Shown piece after piece: positions 33,415 through 47,560 of a DNA stretch of 64,000 nucleotides. The stretch is taken from the NCBI GenBank assembly GCA_947579665.1, contig OX388350.1:91035152-91099151 (forward strand). Direction: 5' to 3'. The notes under the pieces are model-generated. The model was not told the origin of the DNA. It made no database searches and saw only the letters and a list, made by a program, of their open reading frames with translations. The translations under genes and the position numbers were made by a program. The stretch comes from Sympetrum striolatum. Taxonomy: Eukaryota > Arthropoda > Insecta > Odonata > Libellulidae. Position 1 is the stretch's first letter. Every line of letters starts with the position of its first letter.

Positions 33415-35939
33415 ATGCGAGGTGCCTCTGGACTGAATAATTTATAGACATACAAAGGCATTTTCAGTTAAACATGTAAGTTTGAATGTACGGTAGAAGA
33501 GGAATGACTCAAGTCAAAAAAAATTTATTTGAAAGAAAAACTGATGCCTTTTTAATCAAAGAAAAAATGATAACTTAGTCCACTGAATAACAGTAGATAA
33601 GAAGAGCTTTAAAAAATACTTCTCAAAAGCATTATTATGTAGGCTGAAATAAGGCTCCATAGGGGGAAGTGGAGGTCTGATGCCTAAAGATATTACTCTA
33701 TCTCTTGTTTCGGACATCTGAGCTTTAGAGAAAGGAGAAACAAATTATTGAGATGTGAGGTGTATTATGTAAAAAGACTCAAGAATTCCCAAACAGTAAA
33801 CATAACAGGGGTATTCTGAGATGGCAAAGAAGAATGTAAAAACAAGGATAAAAATTAAAGTTTGATTAGAAGTGTTACATTAGGTAAGTTACAGGAATGT
33901 GTAATATAAATGGATCAATTTTCATCATTATATAGAAAGGATGACATTCAAGTAGCACTAAAAAATATCTCTAACAAGCAAAAGATATTTGTTTGATAAC
34001 ATTTTTATCAATAAATGGAGATGTCGAATGAAAGAATTGACCGAGATATCTTTCAACAATTCATTTTCCAAAACTGAGAGGGTAAAGCCACTGTAGAGGC
34101 TAGAGGGTAAAGCCATGGATGACATTCTAACGTTGAAATTAAATCCAGTTCTTGAGCCTTTAGACAACAAAATTAAGCGCAATAAAAATAATCTCAAGAA
34201 ACCTCATACAATGATGATTACATAATTGCACTGTTATTCAAGCATGTGTTTAATAAATTAATTTGGCAGATTTAAATGGTATTAACTTTACTAATTTCTT
34301 TCAGAGAATACTATAAATATCCTGTATAAATTGGACAAACAATAATAATTACTTTAAATTTTTAAACGAATTTAAATTGATATTTTGTAAGAGATACTTA
34401 AATAATACTTGATATATTTTTATAAAACATTATTTAAATGTCTAAGATTGCTTTCAAATCGTGATATAATGAATTTTATGACTTGTGTACCAACACATCT
34501 GCATTAAAAGTATTTGAAGATACTTAAGTTGATGAGATATATGTAAATGTAAAATACAATATAATTTAAGTCACTAGAATAGTCAATGTGAAATATAATG
34601 CACACTAATTAAGTCTTAATTGACGAATGTTAAAATTCTTGCTCATTTTTACAAATAGAAAAACTTCGAATTTTTAATTAGTAACCACACTTGTCAAGTT
34701 ACTTTCTCAAGAATGAAGAAAACTTATCAAAAATAATTCCAATAAAAGAGTCTTTTACAGACATTAAAATTAACTTCCATCAATATTCCAGATTCAACAG
34801 AGTATTAAGAAAACCTAAGGGAGGATAATAACTACCATTTTGTCTGTAAACGCAGCCACGACTAATATACAAAGGAAAATACAGAATTAAGGTCAGTAAA
34901 TCCATTAATCTTGCTGTTTGCAGAAAGCATTTGAGTTACTAAAAAAACATAAAAAGTCTTACAAAAACAACCATCTTCAATACACAATAGCAATTTAAGT
35001 ACACAAGAAAGACATAAAAAGGAGGAGTGAATGAGAATGATTCAAAGAACTTTTTATTCAGAGGATAATCATGACCAAGATTCATCCATCAGGAAAAGGA
35101 TTTGTACATTCACTATGACTTTCACTAAATGTGGGATGAAATGTCAGAGTAATTATATTCTTCCTGGAACTGCAAATTGCTTTATGTCAATCAGAGATTT
35201 ACAACTAAACACATTTTCATTGACCAATAACATTTTACATTGGAAGGATGGGAATGCTACATTTTTGGTAAATTAGATCCATCGCTTAGATTGCTGGTGG
35301 TCTTGTTCAAATCATACCTTACCATAACGTTAATACTGTTATGTGCAATGTTAAATTGAAAATTAAATGAATTGAACATTTTTGATAATTTTTGAAACTG
35401 ATAAGTAACCACAGAAAAACTAATAAAACAGAAGAATAAATATACAGTAAAAATTAGGCATTATTTCTTTCAGTAATTAACGGAAAGATTTTAAATTAAA
35501 TTACATTTACCTCCTTTTTCCTAATTTACTTTATGATTGTCATTTCCTAGAAGAATATTTTAATTTCAGCCGAGAAATTATTTGAATGTAGATTCAAGGG
35601 ATTGTTTAAATTAAAAGAGAATAATAAAAATTATGAATTTTTCCAACAAATTATCAATCATTTGTACCTAAAGGTTTTAGCTTTCTATATAAATTAATCA
35701 CATATTATTGGATTAAAATCATGTAACAATTGAAGGCAAATAAAATAATAAGAAATATTCATATATATTTAAAGCCTTACATGAGGCAAGATGTCAATGC
35801 CAACTTCCATATACGCGAATGATGTTAAAAGATGAATAAAACTAATACAGCAAGTCATTAATCAGTATGAGGTCACTCCTCATCAACACCAGGAACCTTT
35901 GGTCAGGAGGAAAAAAGGATGAAAATCTTTGACAATTAC

Positions 35940-36240
35940 CGAGAAGTGAGGGGTATGGAGAAGGGCCTGTCTCGAGGTCTCCTTGAGGAGGGGCCAGAGT
36001 GGCATTGTGGATCAGCACCCCATTCATTGTTGGCACCTCTTCCTTGAACCCATTGTGCAACAGGGATGCAGGTAATGGTGCACCTCCGTGGTAATGGTTG
36101 CGATGCTGCTGGTGATTGTGTGAGCGTTGGAGATGGGGGGGGATGCCCTCCACCCCTCCTCCTTGAGGTAGGCTCAGGAGGTTGGCAAGGTCCTGCCAAC
36201 GCTGCTCCATGCTCACTGCACGTACCAATGGGGCACGCCC
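35940..36240 (-). CDS. cnc: cnc exon with SMEQRWQDLANLLSLP motif (long isoforms)
   Basis: 301 nt, acceptor TTTATTTGAAG, phase 0 in, phase 1 out (donor GTAATT). It encodes GRAPLVRAVSMEQRWQDLAN and LLSLPQGGGVEG, then HLQRSHNHQQHRNHYHGGAP and a tail ending PSPYPSLLG. The '(R)(A/S)VSME' block followed by a helix is conserved in CncC; 'EQRWQDL' is also the Neh5-type sequence of Nrf1 and Nrf2. It is the most 5' cnc exon recognised here, so the window lacks the long isoform's N-terminus, including any Keap1-binding DLG and ETGE motifs. Confidence 0.93.
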
Positions 36241-39200
36241 CTTCAAATAAAAGACGCACGTGATTAGGCTACTCAAGTGGCAAGGGAGACGTTAATGAAC
36301 AAATGGAAGAAAAACTAATGGCATGGGATATGAATTCAAGGATGAAACTCAACCTCTGAGAGCTTTAGCACGTAAATGGATGATTGGCTGGAATGGCATT
36401 CACTGATGCATTGTTTACTCACAACGGCAAACAATGAGTGATCTGCTTTTCTCCTCTTTCGGATTTAATGCCTTCACTTCCAATGATGACTGATTATGGC
36501 AAATAATCAATTGCAAATGTAAATACCTTTTTTTTAAATCACGCATTACTTTTAATATTTTTGATCAATTATAGTGCAAAGTCATCAATCAAGCATCAAA
36601 TGAGAATCATAAATAACTATGCAGAGAAGATAAATGTTATTCACAAGCAATTTCATTTTCCTGTATTCAATCAATACTGATAGAGTTAGTTTTAATAACA
36701 ATGAAATCAATGAGGTTAAACAGAACTTCTAAATAAAATATCATTATAAAAGCAACTCGGTCAAGCCCATGTAACACACTGAAACTAAAAAATTTTTATA
36801 AGAAGTTTTTGCACTTGTACTTGATATTATGAAAGAGGAGGAATAAAATAAAATTTCAGGCTTGCCAGAAAAATATCTGATTAAATTCCTTCCGATAGAA
36901 AATGTTAACAAATGTGAACTCTTAATTCTAGACTGAGTTTCTACGTGAACATTGGCGGTATTGTGCACACCCACTAGATTTATCTCCCGAGGGAGAGCAA
37001 TCAGACCAAAGAGACCTCTTGATGATGGAGAAACTGGGGGGAAAGCAAAAGAAGCAAGAAGGGAGGGATTCTTCTCAAAGTGTAAACATAGACCTCATAA
37101 ACAGGATCAGATATTAAGCCAACCGCACATTCGGTAATCAGAAGAAAGTCTCAAGAAATATATCATTCACATGAAGTTCACACAAAGGTAAGGATTTTAT
37201 TTAATTCTTAGTTTTTCACTTTTTGAGGATCATAATACATATGCTGAAGAAATGGCAAGTTACATCACCAAAAAGCAGCCAACTTCTGAGTAAATATTCA
37301 CTTTAACTAAAATCAGTGAAAGACTATGAATTATATTCTATTCAAAGATAAATTGTTTGACCTAATTACTAAAATTGAATAAAATTATTTTAATGATATA
37401 AGAGAAAAATTATGAAGATTCTGGCATTATGCACATGATTTATATATGCAAGTTGAAAGTAGGTTCTAAACTACTGAAGAAGCTATACTAAACATTAAAC
37501 ACTTCCAGAAAAAGAAAACACCAAGATTCTAATGGGGAATCGGAAGAAAATAAAAATATATAAATAGCATTCAAAATATTTTTCTTAATTATTTTAAGTT
37601 CAAGGATTCAGTGGAATTAAAACCAATTTAGTGTTTTTAAATTTCTTACATTTGCGAGATGTAGCAGTGACTCAAAGGCTTAAATTAGAAAAATATTGTA
37701 ATTGGGAGACGAGAAATATTTTAACTATTTTCCAATGCCACCTCTTCCTTGATACAAAATCCACTGCTCCTCAAAGATAATTTATAATGCATTTAAATTA
37801 CATGGCAAAAATCGGGATTAGTAGGAAACCTAGAAATCTTATCCTGGGGCCCTGAGCTTTAGGGAGAAGAGAGGGGATGTATTGTAAGAGGCCGAGGAAG
37901 ACTTTGATTAGTGGGGATTATGAGTCAGTTAATATGGTATTGAGTTTTCTCGGAAGTGCTGATTATTTATCTTTGTATGATGTAGATAGTTCTTTGTACT
38001 ATGTAGATGGTTCCTAAACAGCTATTTTGTTGTTTCTAGCAAATCTAGAAAGATTTCAATTAAAAAGAAAAAGTATGACCCTTGTGATAATTTCTGTTAC
38101 TGATGATTCCAGCAATGGGGTGTGTCCACTTTAGGAATCTCTGGTTTATGAAATCAATTCAGATGCAATGATATTCCTCCAAAACTAGTATGACCGAGGT
38201 AAAAACAAATCACTGGAGTATGATCAAGGTCCTACCTTAAATTTATGAAATCCATGACAATGGAAGTTATAAGATACGGTTCTGTAGCTTTAATTATTAT
38301 TACTATAATTCTGTTTTCTCACTTCACTGGAGAAAGTACGGCCATTCTTGACCATTCAAAAACGAGCTAAAGAAAGATAAGAAGTCCTCAAGTACAAAAA
38401 TCGAAAAGCTATGCCCATTACAGCATTGAGCGTAAATTCCATGAATATGAAAAAATAAATACTTCCTTGTTGCGAACTTTCCCCAGCTATTAATTCGAAT
38501 GTTCGCACTAACACACCACTGTTTTAACTTCGGACGCGTAATTTCCTAATCACATGCTTTGGCGCTAAAATGACTTTTTTTTCGTCTATAATTTGCTTAT
38601 AGCTGGTAGGACCATTACATTAGGAAATAAAAATGTATTGTTTCTTGCTTTAATTCTACCAAAATAAAATCTTGCAATCAAGAAACTTATCTGCTTTTCA
38701 TAGTCACTCCAACATATAAATTACTAGTTATATACAATGAAGATATGGGTAAATCCTTCTCATAAGAGAAAATAAACTTAATTAATTACTTCATGTTTTG
38801 AAAGATCCCAACCATCTCTTATTTTAATAAATAACACGATCGATGATATAAGAGTGTATCTTGTTCCCTAATTTTCGTAACTTACGTAACATTTTCTAGT
38901 ACGTAACAATGATTAATAACATCATTCGGAATGCCGCGACACTTATTCACTAAATATCCGCTCAATTCAACAAAGAACGGCCACCAGCTCAACAAAAGGT
39001 CAACGAAAATGCACAAACACATCAATCACTTTGTAGACAACTAGTGTATCATTTTCCACCATTGAAACGCTACTTTCTATAAATGATTTGTGTCTTATAT
39101 GGATTTAAGCCAAATGAGCTCGCTATATTAAATATATATCCCGTTAGAATGCGAACAAAGAAAGAGCTTTTTGATTGACCGTTCGAGACACAGCGAATAA

Positions 39201-41756
39201 CCTTCTGGGAGAGCGTCATTCAGGTCGATGTTGCATCAGAGGCGGCGTATAACCTGGACGAAAGAGATTTTAATTCCGAAGTCCCATCATGAGCCAAGGC
39301 TGCCTTCACACGAAGAAAGAAAATTCATCCGCACATCCAGTGCTTCGGGGGACTCTTTTTGCGTAGCGAAAAAAGTTTTATAAGATTGCTTATCCTTATA
39401 TATAAATGTACTTTCATAAATCAGGCGTGGCAAGAAATTCCGAATGGAAATGGAGGACATGAAAGGCATTGCAAAGCTCATTTCGAACTAACATCGCTCA
39501 GCGCCTAAGTTATGGAACGATATCATTCATTGGGACCGCCGAGGAAGGCTTTGCAATCGATATCATGCAACGAGAATGACAGAAAAATTATAAAAAAAGA
39601 TCGTTGCAGTAGGAAAAATGACGCTGTAAGCCTAGGTTGTAACTTATTTAAAGAAAAAACAGATGTGGAAGACGATCAATCGTCCGGAAACGTCACACTA
39701 CTGAGGTAGAAACAACATCAAGAAACGATGTTCCGAAATAATTCTTAGCTGAGAAATGTATCAACTAAGATCAAGTAGTTCCTGCTACCATATCCTGATG
39801 AATTAAATATTTTTCATTTACCTTTAGGTACAGAACAGAGGAAAATGTGTCCTTAATCTACTTCTGTCTTGTTAATGCCTGTGTAAACCGGAAAGCTCTT
39901 GAAGTATGAGAGATACTAAAGAACGGTTTTAACCTTAACTGCTCTTTATAGAATCTCATGAAAAGTATTGGCCATTGTGCTGCGCCCTAAGTGAATTTTT
40001 TTGGGTAAACGAGGGCAGTGAGGGAATGACTCTTCATTGGCGCAACCCCGCCCCTTTCCGTCGAGGTTTAAACCGACGTTTTGCCTGAATACTTCACGTA
40101 CATACAATGTACAGTTAGAGAGTACTTTCATGAGAATTACATAGAACTGAAAGGAACAAAGTCCGATTAAATTTAAAGTTCTTCTGATTTTGAAATAAAA
40201 TAACGAGTCCTTTCATTTTTGTCACACCTTAAGTTTACAACAAAGAGACCGAAAATGAATAACGAATTTCGTTACGCAATAATGGGACAATGATGGAGGA
40301 TGTGGATGCCTTGAAGAATTGTTCCGACTGAGTAAAATGGGCTCGGAGAATACATGAATTAAAATGCAAGTAATAAGATATTCATCGGCTTAGATGTGCT
40401 GCATAAATTGCAGAAATGGCGTCTACACTCTTGATTGGCATTCCTGTCTTTTGCATATCTTTGGATATTCCGTAAAAGAGTGATTATAAGAACCATTAGA
40501 ACTCTATTAATCGCAGAGGATCATGCAAAACAAAAACTCCGCGATTTGGATAAAGTCCTCCGGTATCCACAAAACCTTTATAACAAACACCACTAATATT
40601 GGCTCAAGAACATCACCATGAGGTCAAAAAATCAGCAGTAGAAAGAAAATATACAATTTTAACAATAAAATAACGTAACTGCTGATATCAGCGGGGGTTT
40701 TAATCTAGTTAACGCGATTATCTTTTAAATTTTATAAACGGAATATGTTTTTTGCATGTTCTACGAGGAAAATTCTATTTTAAGCACATGCATATTAAAT
40801 TTAATAGTATTAATTTAACGTTGCTCGAATAAATTTCTTGAGAATCATCTTGTTCGCAACACAATCACAACGTCGTTGTGTCATTCAGAACAAGTATTGA
40901 TGATTGCAATCGTTGGGAATATAATTTTCACAACAAAACTGTTCAAATTATTTGTGCCACACATTTTTTAGGAGCTCTTAAAGATAAATTCATCAGCAAA
41001 ATAACAAACCAACGTAGGGCGCTATAAAAGTATTTGGAAAGGCATTTCGTCCGTTCATAAAAAAGCAATTAATCCAAATTACGTTCGGTTTGAAATAGTA
41101 TTGAAATCATTTACGATAATCTCGGAAAAAGTATTATAATATATTTTTGGGTTCGGACAAAAAAAAAACAAACGTTATAACCGCTTGCACGTGATAAAAT
41201 AGCTCAAAATCCTGCACACAAAAATACAGCTAAGTACTAATGAGTTAAATATGGAGATAACATATAAAAGACAGAAAATAAAGAAAAATTGATAAGAAAG
41301 GAGAGATGGAAATATTCGCGGATAATTGTAACCTATATTTCAGCCAAAATCTGTCGGATAACTCCGGAACTCGGTAATTATATTTCTTTATTGACAACCG
41401 CTCATGACATGAATGGATGACAAAACTCATCCTTGGATGGTTTGGGTAAAATGTTAGATGTGTATCAGATAAGATCAAATAAATAAGAATTTGGAGTCGC
41501 TAATACATCCCAGAGTTCCTCCGAGTCCACACTAACCAATGATAGTGCTTCATTGGAACCCAGCGCACTTTTCGATTTCTCACCTCAGCACTGACGACAT
41601 GTCTTTACGCTGATGTCGAATTCTTGTCTCTAAAATCTCATCAATTGGAATTCCGACAAACGTTGCGTTAATAAAAAATTAAAAAAGGTTTAGTTAATCA
41701 GTTTTTCGCCGATTTTGAGTAAATTCTTTAGCGCTCCGTGGAAGACGTAACGCTGC
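36241..41756 (-). other. cnc: Presumed large cnc intron, first part
   Basis: No further exon was recognised. Up to about 38.3 kb the DNA is AT-rich and CpG-poor; beyond it CpG becomes frequent. A strong-looking acceptor (TTTGCTTTCCCCCCAG, complement near 37027) is followed by no usable exon. Confidence 0.5.
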
Positions 41757-41760
41757 ATTT

Positions 41761-42096
41761 GGACTAGATGGGCCGAAAATTTCAACCCAGGCCCGGCCCG
41801 TGCGTCGTTGAGCCCAACCCGGCCCGAACGTAGATGCAAATACTTCTCAAGCCCGAACTTTCCATAAATTTCCCTGTAATTAATCGTTGTGATTTGTGAA
41901 CAAATACACTTTTTTACTCCTTCAAGAATACTGAGCATTTCTTTTAAGCTTTGCGTTATTTCTATAAGAGGCTTTTGCCCTTATGCAAGAAACTAACTCT
42001 CTTTAAGGACGAATAATTACTTGGTTCCCAAGTTATCTTCGGGCCCGAGCCCGGCCCGAACCCGATGACTGCCTTGTTACCCGGTCAATGCAGACT
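41761..42096 (+). mobile_element. Dispersed repeat family B, copy 2
   Basis: Same family and orientation as 32302-32632: GATGGGCCGAAAATTTCAAC near the left end, CGGGCCCGAGCCCGGCCCGA near the right, then CAATGCAGACT. It diverges from copy 1 by roughly a fifth of positions with small gaps. Confidence 0.65.
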
Positions 42097-42099
42097 TTT

Positions 42100-44119
42100 A
42101 ATTTGGACACTGCTTCCATACATTTACAATTAAACGTCAAACTTATCAAAAATCGCGATGCGCTATGTATGCCTTTGACGATATGAAGTGAAACTGAAAA
42201 AGGAGAAGATACTGATGTTTAGCACTTTATCCCTCATTAAAAGACGAACTTATTCTCAATTTATAATTTAATAATAAGAGTTTGCAACATGGAGCTGTTT
42301 TCCACAGAGTAAAATGAATAAACGGGACTTCTTCGAATATGTAAACCTCGTATGATACTCGGCTCACAAAGTTAATTCGCGGTGGCACAGGGCTAATGGA
42401 TAAGACCGCTTGAGTTACGTCACAACCACTTCCGGACATTGTTCAAATCGATAAACAATCACTAAAAGGACCGGGCGACAGGTGGCTGAAACGACAGATG
42501 CAGGCATCTTCGAGGAATCTGTGGGGCGACAAACCGCAGAATCCTTTGGCGCTTCCACAGATGGTACTCAGAAAACAATTTAAAGCGGAGGTCCATTAAG
42601 GGACGAATTAAATGTGACCCTTCAAAGAAATAAATGTTCCATCCGGAGGCGCGTTTTTTCTAAGGGAGGCAACAATTAGAGCCTCAAGGGAGGAATGTTT
42701 TGGGTAACCGATAGGAAATGTTATATAGATTAGGAGCGGTCGACTTAAATGGTCCCACGGTCTTAGGCTAATCACTCGGCCGGACTGTCATTACAGAAAC
42801 TGATTACCTCGCAATCAAAGGGCATCTTGATGAGGACACGTATCTATTGCCTACTCTATTCGCAACGTCACCTTTTCCTCTTTGGTTTATACATCCATGC
42901 GTTCCATACATTTATTTAAAATATTACTCCAATAAAATTGCTGAAATTTAGTCTATAAATAGGATACGATATTTTTAAAACAGACTCAAAAACGAAGAAG
43001 ACCGGAATGAGACTTGAAGACAACTGTGAGTGCGCTTTGAAAATACTCGAATACACAACTTCATGAAAATTTGCTCTGGTCTCATTGAGATCTCTGTATT
43101 TATACTATTATATGAAAACTGAACAGCAGAAAAGTTCCAATCCAAACATGGCCTACACGCTAAGAATATAAATTTCGTTTCCGATGTGACATTTATCAGT
43201 TATCTTTTTCCATCAGCACTTCAGAGAATCAGCAGAAAACAAATAATCAGGTTCTTCTTCGTACGGAAATCATTTAATTTCCAATCATTACACACTCAAC
43301 CAAAAAGAGAGCAAACAGAAATTTGAAGATATGTAACGGGCAATAGATTAAATGTAACATGAATTTGGCATGTCGGAGGCCCTCTATTTTATAATTGAGG
43401 CCTCACTTCCTCTTAAAAATACGACAAAGCAATCGTACATACACGTATATACGAACATGGACAGATAATTCAATGAATGCATAAATTCCCAAAATGAAGC
43501 AACAAGGATCAATACGTATAAAGGATGGCTAAGCTAAAAAAATATGTCAAGAACGTGGGATGCTGAAGATGGAAGCTACATTCGAAAGGTGTACAATGAA
43601 ATGCGTTTCGTTAAATCACTAAAACGATAGAACAAAATAGTTGACTGAAATATTTACCTATGACAAGTATTATCGCAATAACTGAGATTAGAAGCAAGGT
43701 TAAGGTCATCTTAGACAATTTTTGTGAAAACTCTCTCACGGATGACGTAATAGATTTTAAGGGCCACCTCAGATGGCAAAAAAAAACAAATAGAAGGATC
43801 TCGCTTTCCGGGAGAAAAACGGGATTTAAATCCTAAGTAAGAATTTAAGGAAAATACTCGAAAGAGGCATTCTATCTATAGTTTGTAATTTGAAAGTACA
43901 ACTGGGAACTATAAATGCATGAGTCAGTCTTGTAAATACTTATTCGAACTTGTATCGGAAGTTTGAGTCCTCTAACACATCTGCTTTAGAATAAACAAAG
44001 AAAAAGTTAATTTGCCTAATTAAGAATATTGTGATGGATTCAAACGGAAGATTAGCACTCAGAGGTTAAGCCACCAATTATCGACCGAACCGTCATCACA
44101 CAAACAATTCTCAATTTAA
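42100..44119. other. CpG-rich intron DNA
   Basis: Nothing was recognised except a weak box-A-like stretch at about 42382-42405 without box B. The open frames are short and without motifs. Confidence 0.4.
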
Positions 44120-44689
44120 CCCTCGAGTACTCGCGTCCCAAATCGTCACGTCAGTACTCGCGTTGGGTGGAATCGACATCTTCCAAAAGGGAAAATTGTC
44201 TTAAAATGTAGTGAATAAATTTTTAATTCATTAGTGACGATGTCATATTAATTGATGGTTAACCTGGTTATTAAAATAAAGACAAATAATTTTAATATTC
44301 GGTAAAAATTCGAAATCCCTGACGCCGAGTATATGGCTGATGAATTTGGAATATTGCGTATAAAAAGTAAACAGTTTAAAAATAAATTAACAATTTGATA
44401 TACTAATGATAATTATTAATTATATGAAATTTATATGATATCTCTAAAAATTAAGGCGGAAACAAGGTCAGAAATGCAATATTTTACGTAAAGGTCTTTC
44501 ATCTACCTTGCACTACAACTAAGAAAAAATTGTTTAAATAAAAAACTTCCATTTCCGGCGAAAATGCATGGCTAAACATTCTAAAACTCGGCTACTATGA
44601 GAAAGAAGAAGTATAAAATCACTAATAAAAAGAATTGGAATTTTAAAATTCACATGGGTCGATTCGACCCAGACGAGAGTACTCGAGGG
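44120..44689. mobile_element. piggyBac-type non-autonomous element, 570 bp
   Basis: TTAA (44116-44119) precedes CCCTCGAGTACTCGCGTC, and the right end GAGAGTACTCGAGGG is followed by TTAA (44690-44693). TTAA duplications with CCCT-type ends are the piggyBac signature. A palindromic GGGTCGATTCGACCC lies just inside the right end and a related GGGTGGAATCGAC inside the left. The interior has no transposase. Confidence 0.87.
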
Positions 44690-45071
44690 TTAAATAAAAT
44701 TCAAAGAATCAGATTTCAATAATTGGAATGCAATCTGTATTTTTTCGATGAAAAGGTATCCTTAGAAGACACGATAAAAATGTTAAGCGAAATGGGAGGT
44801 GAAAACCGTAAAATGTATTACAGAAAGGATATGCGAAAATACGACTCACTTCCAGGTAATTAATGACACTAACCAACTCCAACGTGTTCAGCATTGACAG
44901 AATTAAAACGAAGACACCTGCAAAGGACTGAGTTTCTACGAATCACAATTTTACATAAAAAACGAACCATCGACCAATACTCACGGTTTAAACGGCAAAC
45001 GATGAAATATATCTCAATAGAAAATGGACATTTGTGAAGTTTAGACTTCTTAATAGTAAGCAAGAATTATT

Positions 45072-45153
45072 ATGAATAAGAACAATTTGCACTTTTTCCA
45101 GAGTATTTAATTGCCAAAATACTGTGGAGAAAGTACAAATTGTTCTTATTCAT
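45072..45153. repeat. 82-nt hairpin with 37-nt arms
   Basis: ATGAATAAGAACAATTTGCA and the next 17 nt (45072-45108) pair with 45117-45153. Two mismatches (C90/A135, G101/G124, last two digits group 45090/45135 and 45101/45124) and one G-T pair are present, with a loop of 8 nt. Size and the few scattered mismatches suit either a pre-microRNA or a small MITE. No TA or TTAA flank was evident. Confidence 0.7.
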
Positions 45154-47560
45154 CATATTCGTATTTCCACAAGACATCGCGAGAGACTGTGAATTTTAAG
45201 AATTGTTAGTTTACTTTATTTCGAGAGAGCGAATGTTTAGCGTATCAACGGAAGTAAATGCGATTATATGATAGTAACTTATGTAAGGATGATGGAGAAT
45301 TATGACAATCATGTTGGCCATTCATGAAGTCCAAGAAAATTGAAACTCTCTTATTGTCTTATCTACCTTGATAGAAATTTCGCCCATTGAGGAAAGTAAG
45401 CCCACAAAACCTCACTCGTCATCTCGTTTAGTGATCCTCATTCCCTGTATTTAGCTTTAGGTAGCTATATTTGGAGGGAGTGAGGGCCACGCATTGGGGT
45501 AAAACAAGATACAGTAAATCGAACACGTAAAAAAATCCAGATGTCCTTTCCACAGTCTCCGTGGAGAGTCGGTGATCATCGACTTTGTCCATTTCAACTT
45601 CGATGGGGAGACCGTTGCCAGAACATAGATAGATATGGCTTTATCAGGTGAAAACGAAAGAAACCTTCAAACAAATCAAAACACACGATTCGAATTAGAT
45701 AAGCATTCGACACATAAGAGAGCACAAGGGATTAAGAGTCGTCAAAGCCGGACTTTTAACAGCGAACGCGGTAATCTCTTTTTATATTAACTTTTTACGC
45801 GTCCAAGAATGTAACCGGAGGCAAAAGGTTGAAAGCCATTGGTTTTTTTCTGACTAATGCGATTCGCTGCTGTGTGCAATCACCCCCGAGCACAACAAAA
45901 GTAACATCAAAATTACTGTTAAGTAATCGATTAATTTTTTTGGGCGAGCAAACTTAAACATAATGATATCCAAAGAATAATATCCGAAGAAGAAAACTAT
46001 AATAAACCTTCGGAGGTGATATTAGTAACTGACAGTTAAGGAATTGTTGATGATGAGGGGGCTTATTACAACAAAGGCCCCATTTAACGGTTTGTGGGGG
46101 AAAGTGTAAATGCACCAATTTCACAAAGGTCGAGGGAAATATAAACTTCTTTCACAGTACATCATTGCGGAGCTGCAAGACTCGTCTCTGAGAACATGGG
46201 TTTGATTCTCGCATAGAACACGATTCTCTACGACGGCGTTTAAATAAAGTTAACTGCGATTATCCCAGAAAAATCATATAAATATTGGAAAGAAAAGTGC
46301 ACAATTTAGCACCTGTATGTGTGTATGCCAATCGAAAACACGAAGAAGTCGAGAAATTTCAACAATCCGTGAATTGCTAGTCCTCACAGACCATTTACTC
46401 TATATCAGACCATTTGGAAGTCCTCCCGCATAAAAGATACATAATTTCGTTTGCAACATTAGCAGAAGACAACGTTCATAAAAAATCTACTCATGAATAG
46501 AGGATGACGATATTTACTGTAAAATACGAAAGAAATAATAGTGCAAACATTGGTAAAAAATCATAAATTTCGCCAAAATGGTCACTTGTAAAGATCACCG
46601 TCACCTTGGCGACCAATCCCAAGTTTGTTTATTTTTTCGATTTCTCAGGATATTACAAGGAATAAACTATGAAAAGTTCGACTTAACCTGTAAGAACAGA
46701 TTTATCTCTTAAACACACCATTCTTTCGGTGGTAAATCAATTGCCTTTCTACAGCGATAACTAATGTTTAAACTTCATTCGCAAAATGTGAAAACATTTC
46801 GAGCGAAACTTAGACAAGTCGTATTTAAGACCAAACATTCAAACGGTGTTTGCAAGTCGCCATTCAGGTCATAACTAACACTCGAGGAAAAAAGAGACGT
46901 CAGCGACATCTGCAGCGAAGAGAGGTTTAAAAATACTGGATGAGGAATCTTTCGAAAGCAGAAAGGATTCGTCAGACGAAAATTTTGTTCGCCTTCCCGA
47001 ATACATTCGTCTTTACGGAGGCAATAAGTACCACAGCCATTTTGGGAGTCGAGAATTACGGCAGTTGTGGCGCAAAAGCAAATCTACGACTTATTTTTCA
47101 AGTTAAACCGCTTTAGAGAATCGATTCATTTGGAAGATTTCTGCACCATTCCGCTTTGGGTACCATCGTTCAATTTACTGTCGCGAACGTGATATTTTCA
47201 CTAAGAAAGCGAAATGTTCTTATTTTTAACACGACCTTTCACCTCCATACAAATGCGACTAAGAATAAGCATTTTATTAATTTATTTAATCTGTAATTCC
47301 TATTCGCACCATTCTTTAGCCACCACTCGACCCATCGTACTGTACGAAGCACAGGTGGGGGTCTCGCGCCCGCCTCCATTGAGAGTTCCTGAGCTTAGTT
47401 TCCGTTGCCCGTGAACAGCACACTAGAAGCAACTCCCGATGAGTACTTTGAGGAAAATCGACGCAAGCAATCTTTTCACGATACTTAGTAAATAAAGTGT
47501 ACGCGGAAAAGAACGTATGCACTTTTTTATGGAAATTACGACGCCTACTCTACGCGATTA
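45154..47560. other. CpG-rich intron DNA
   Basis: No exon, repeat or RNA gene was recognised. A lone box-B-like GGTTTGATTCTCG at about 46199 lacks a tRNA fold. Confidence 0.4.

Larger units (their letters stand above)
32130..35939 (-). other. cnc: cnc intron with two dispersed repeats
   Basis: The donor is GTAATT and the acceptor TTTGTAG. It holds repeat family B copy 1 (32302-32632) and family A copy 2 (33174-33414). The 33.4-35.9 kb part is plain AT-rich DNA; open frames at 33958-34197 and 35031-35276 show no motif. Confidence 0.7.

Noticed and set aside
36744..37030. Strong acceptor-like TTTGCTTTCCCCCCAG on the minus strand followed by an open frame
   Set aside because: No suitable donor in phase 0 before the exon at 36240, and the translation has no similarity to Cnc.
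36952..37137. Plus-strand ORF containing DDGETGG, reminiscent of the Keap1-binding ETGE motif of CncC
   Set aside because: Wrong strand for cnc, and the motif lacks the final Glu; nothing around it resembles the Neh2 domain.
42370..42430. Box-A-like TGGCACAGGGCTAATGG as a possible tRNA
   Set aside because: No box B and no acceptor or T arm follow within tRNA length.
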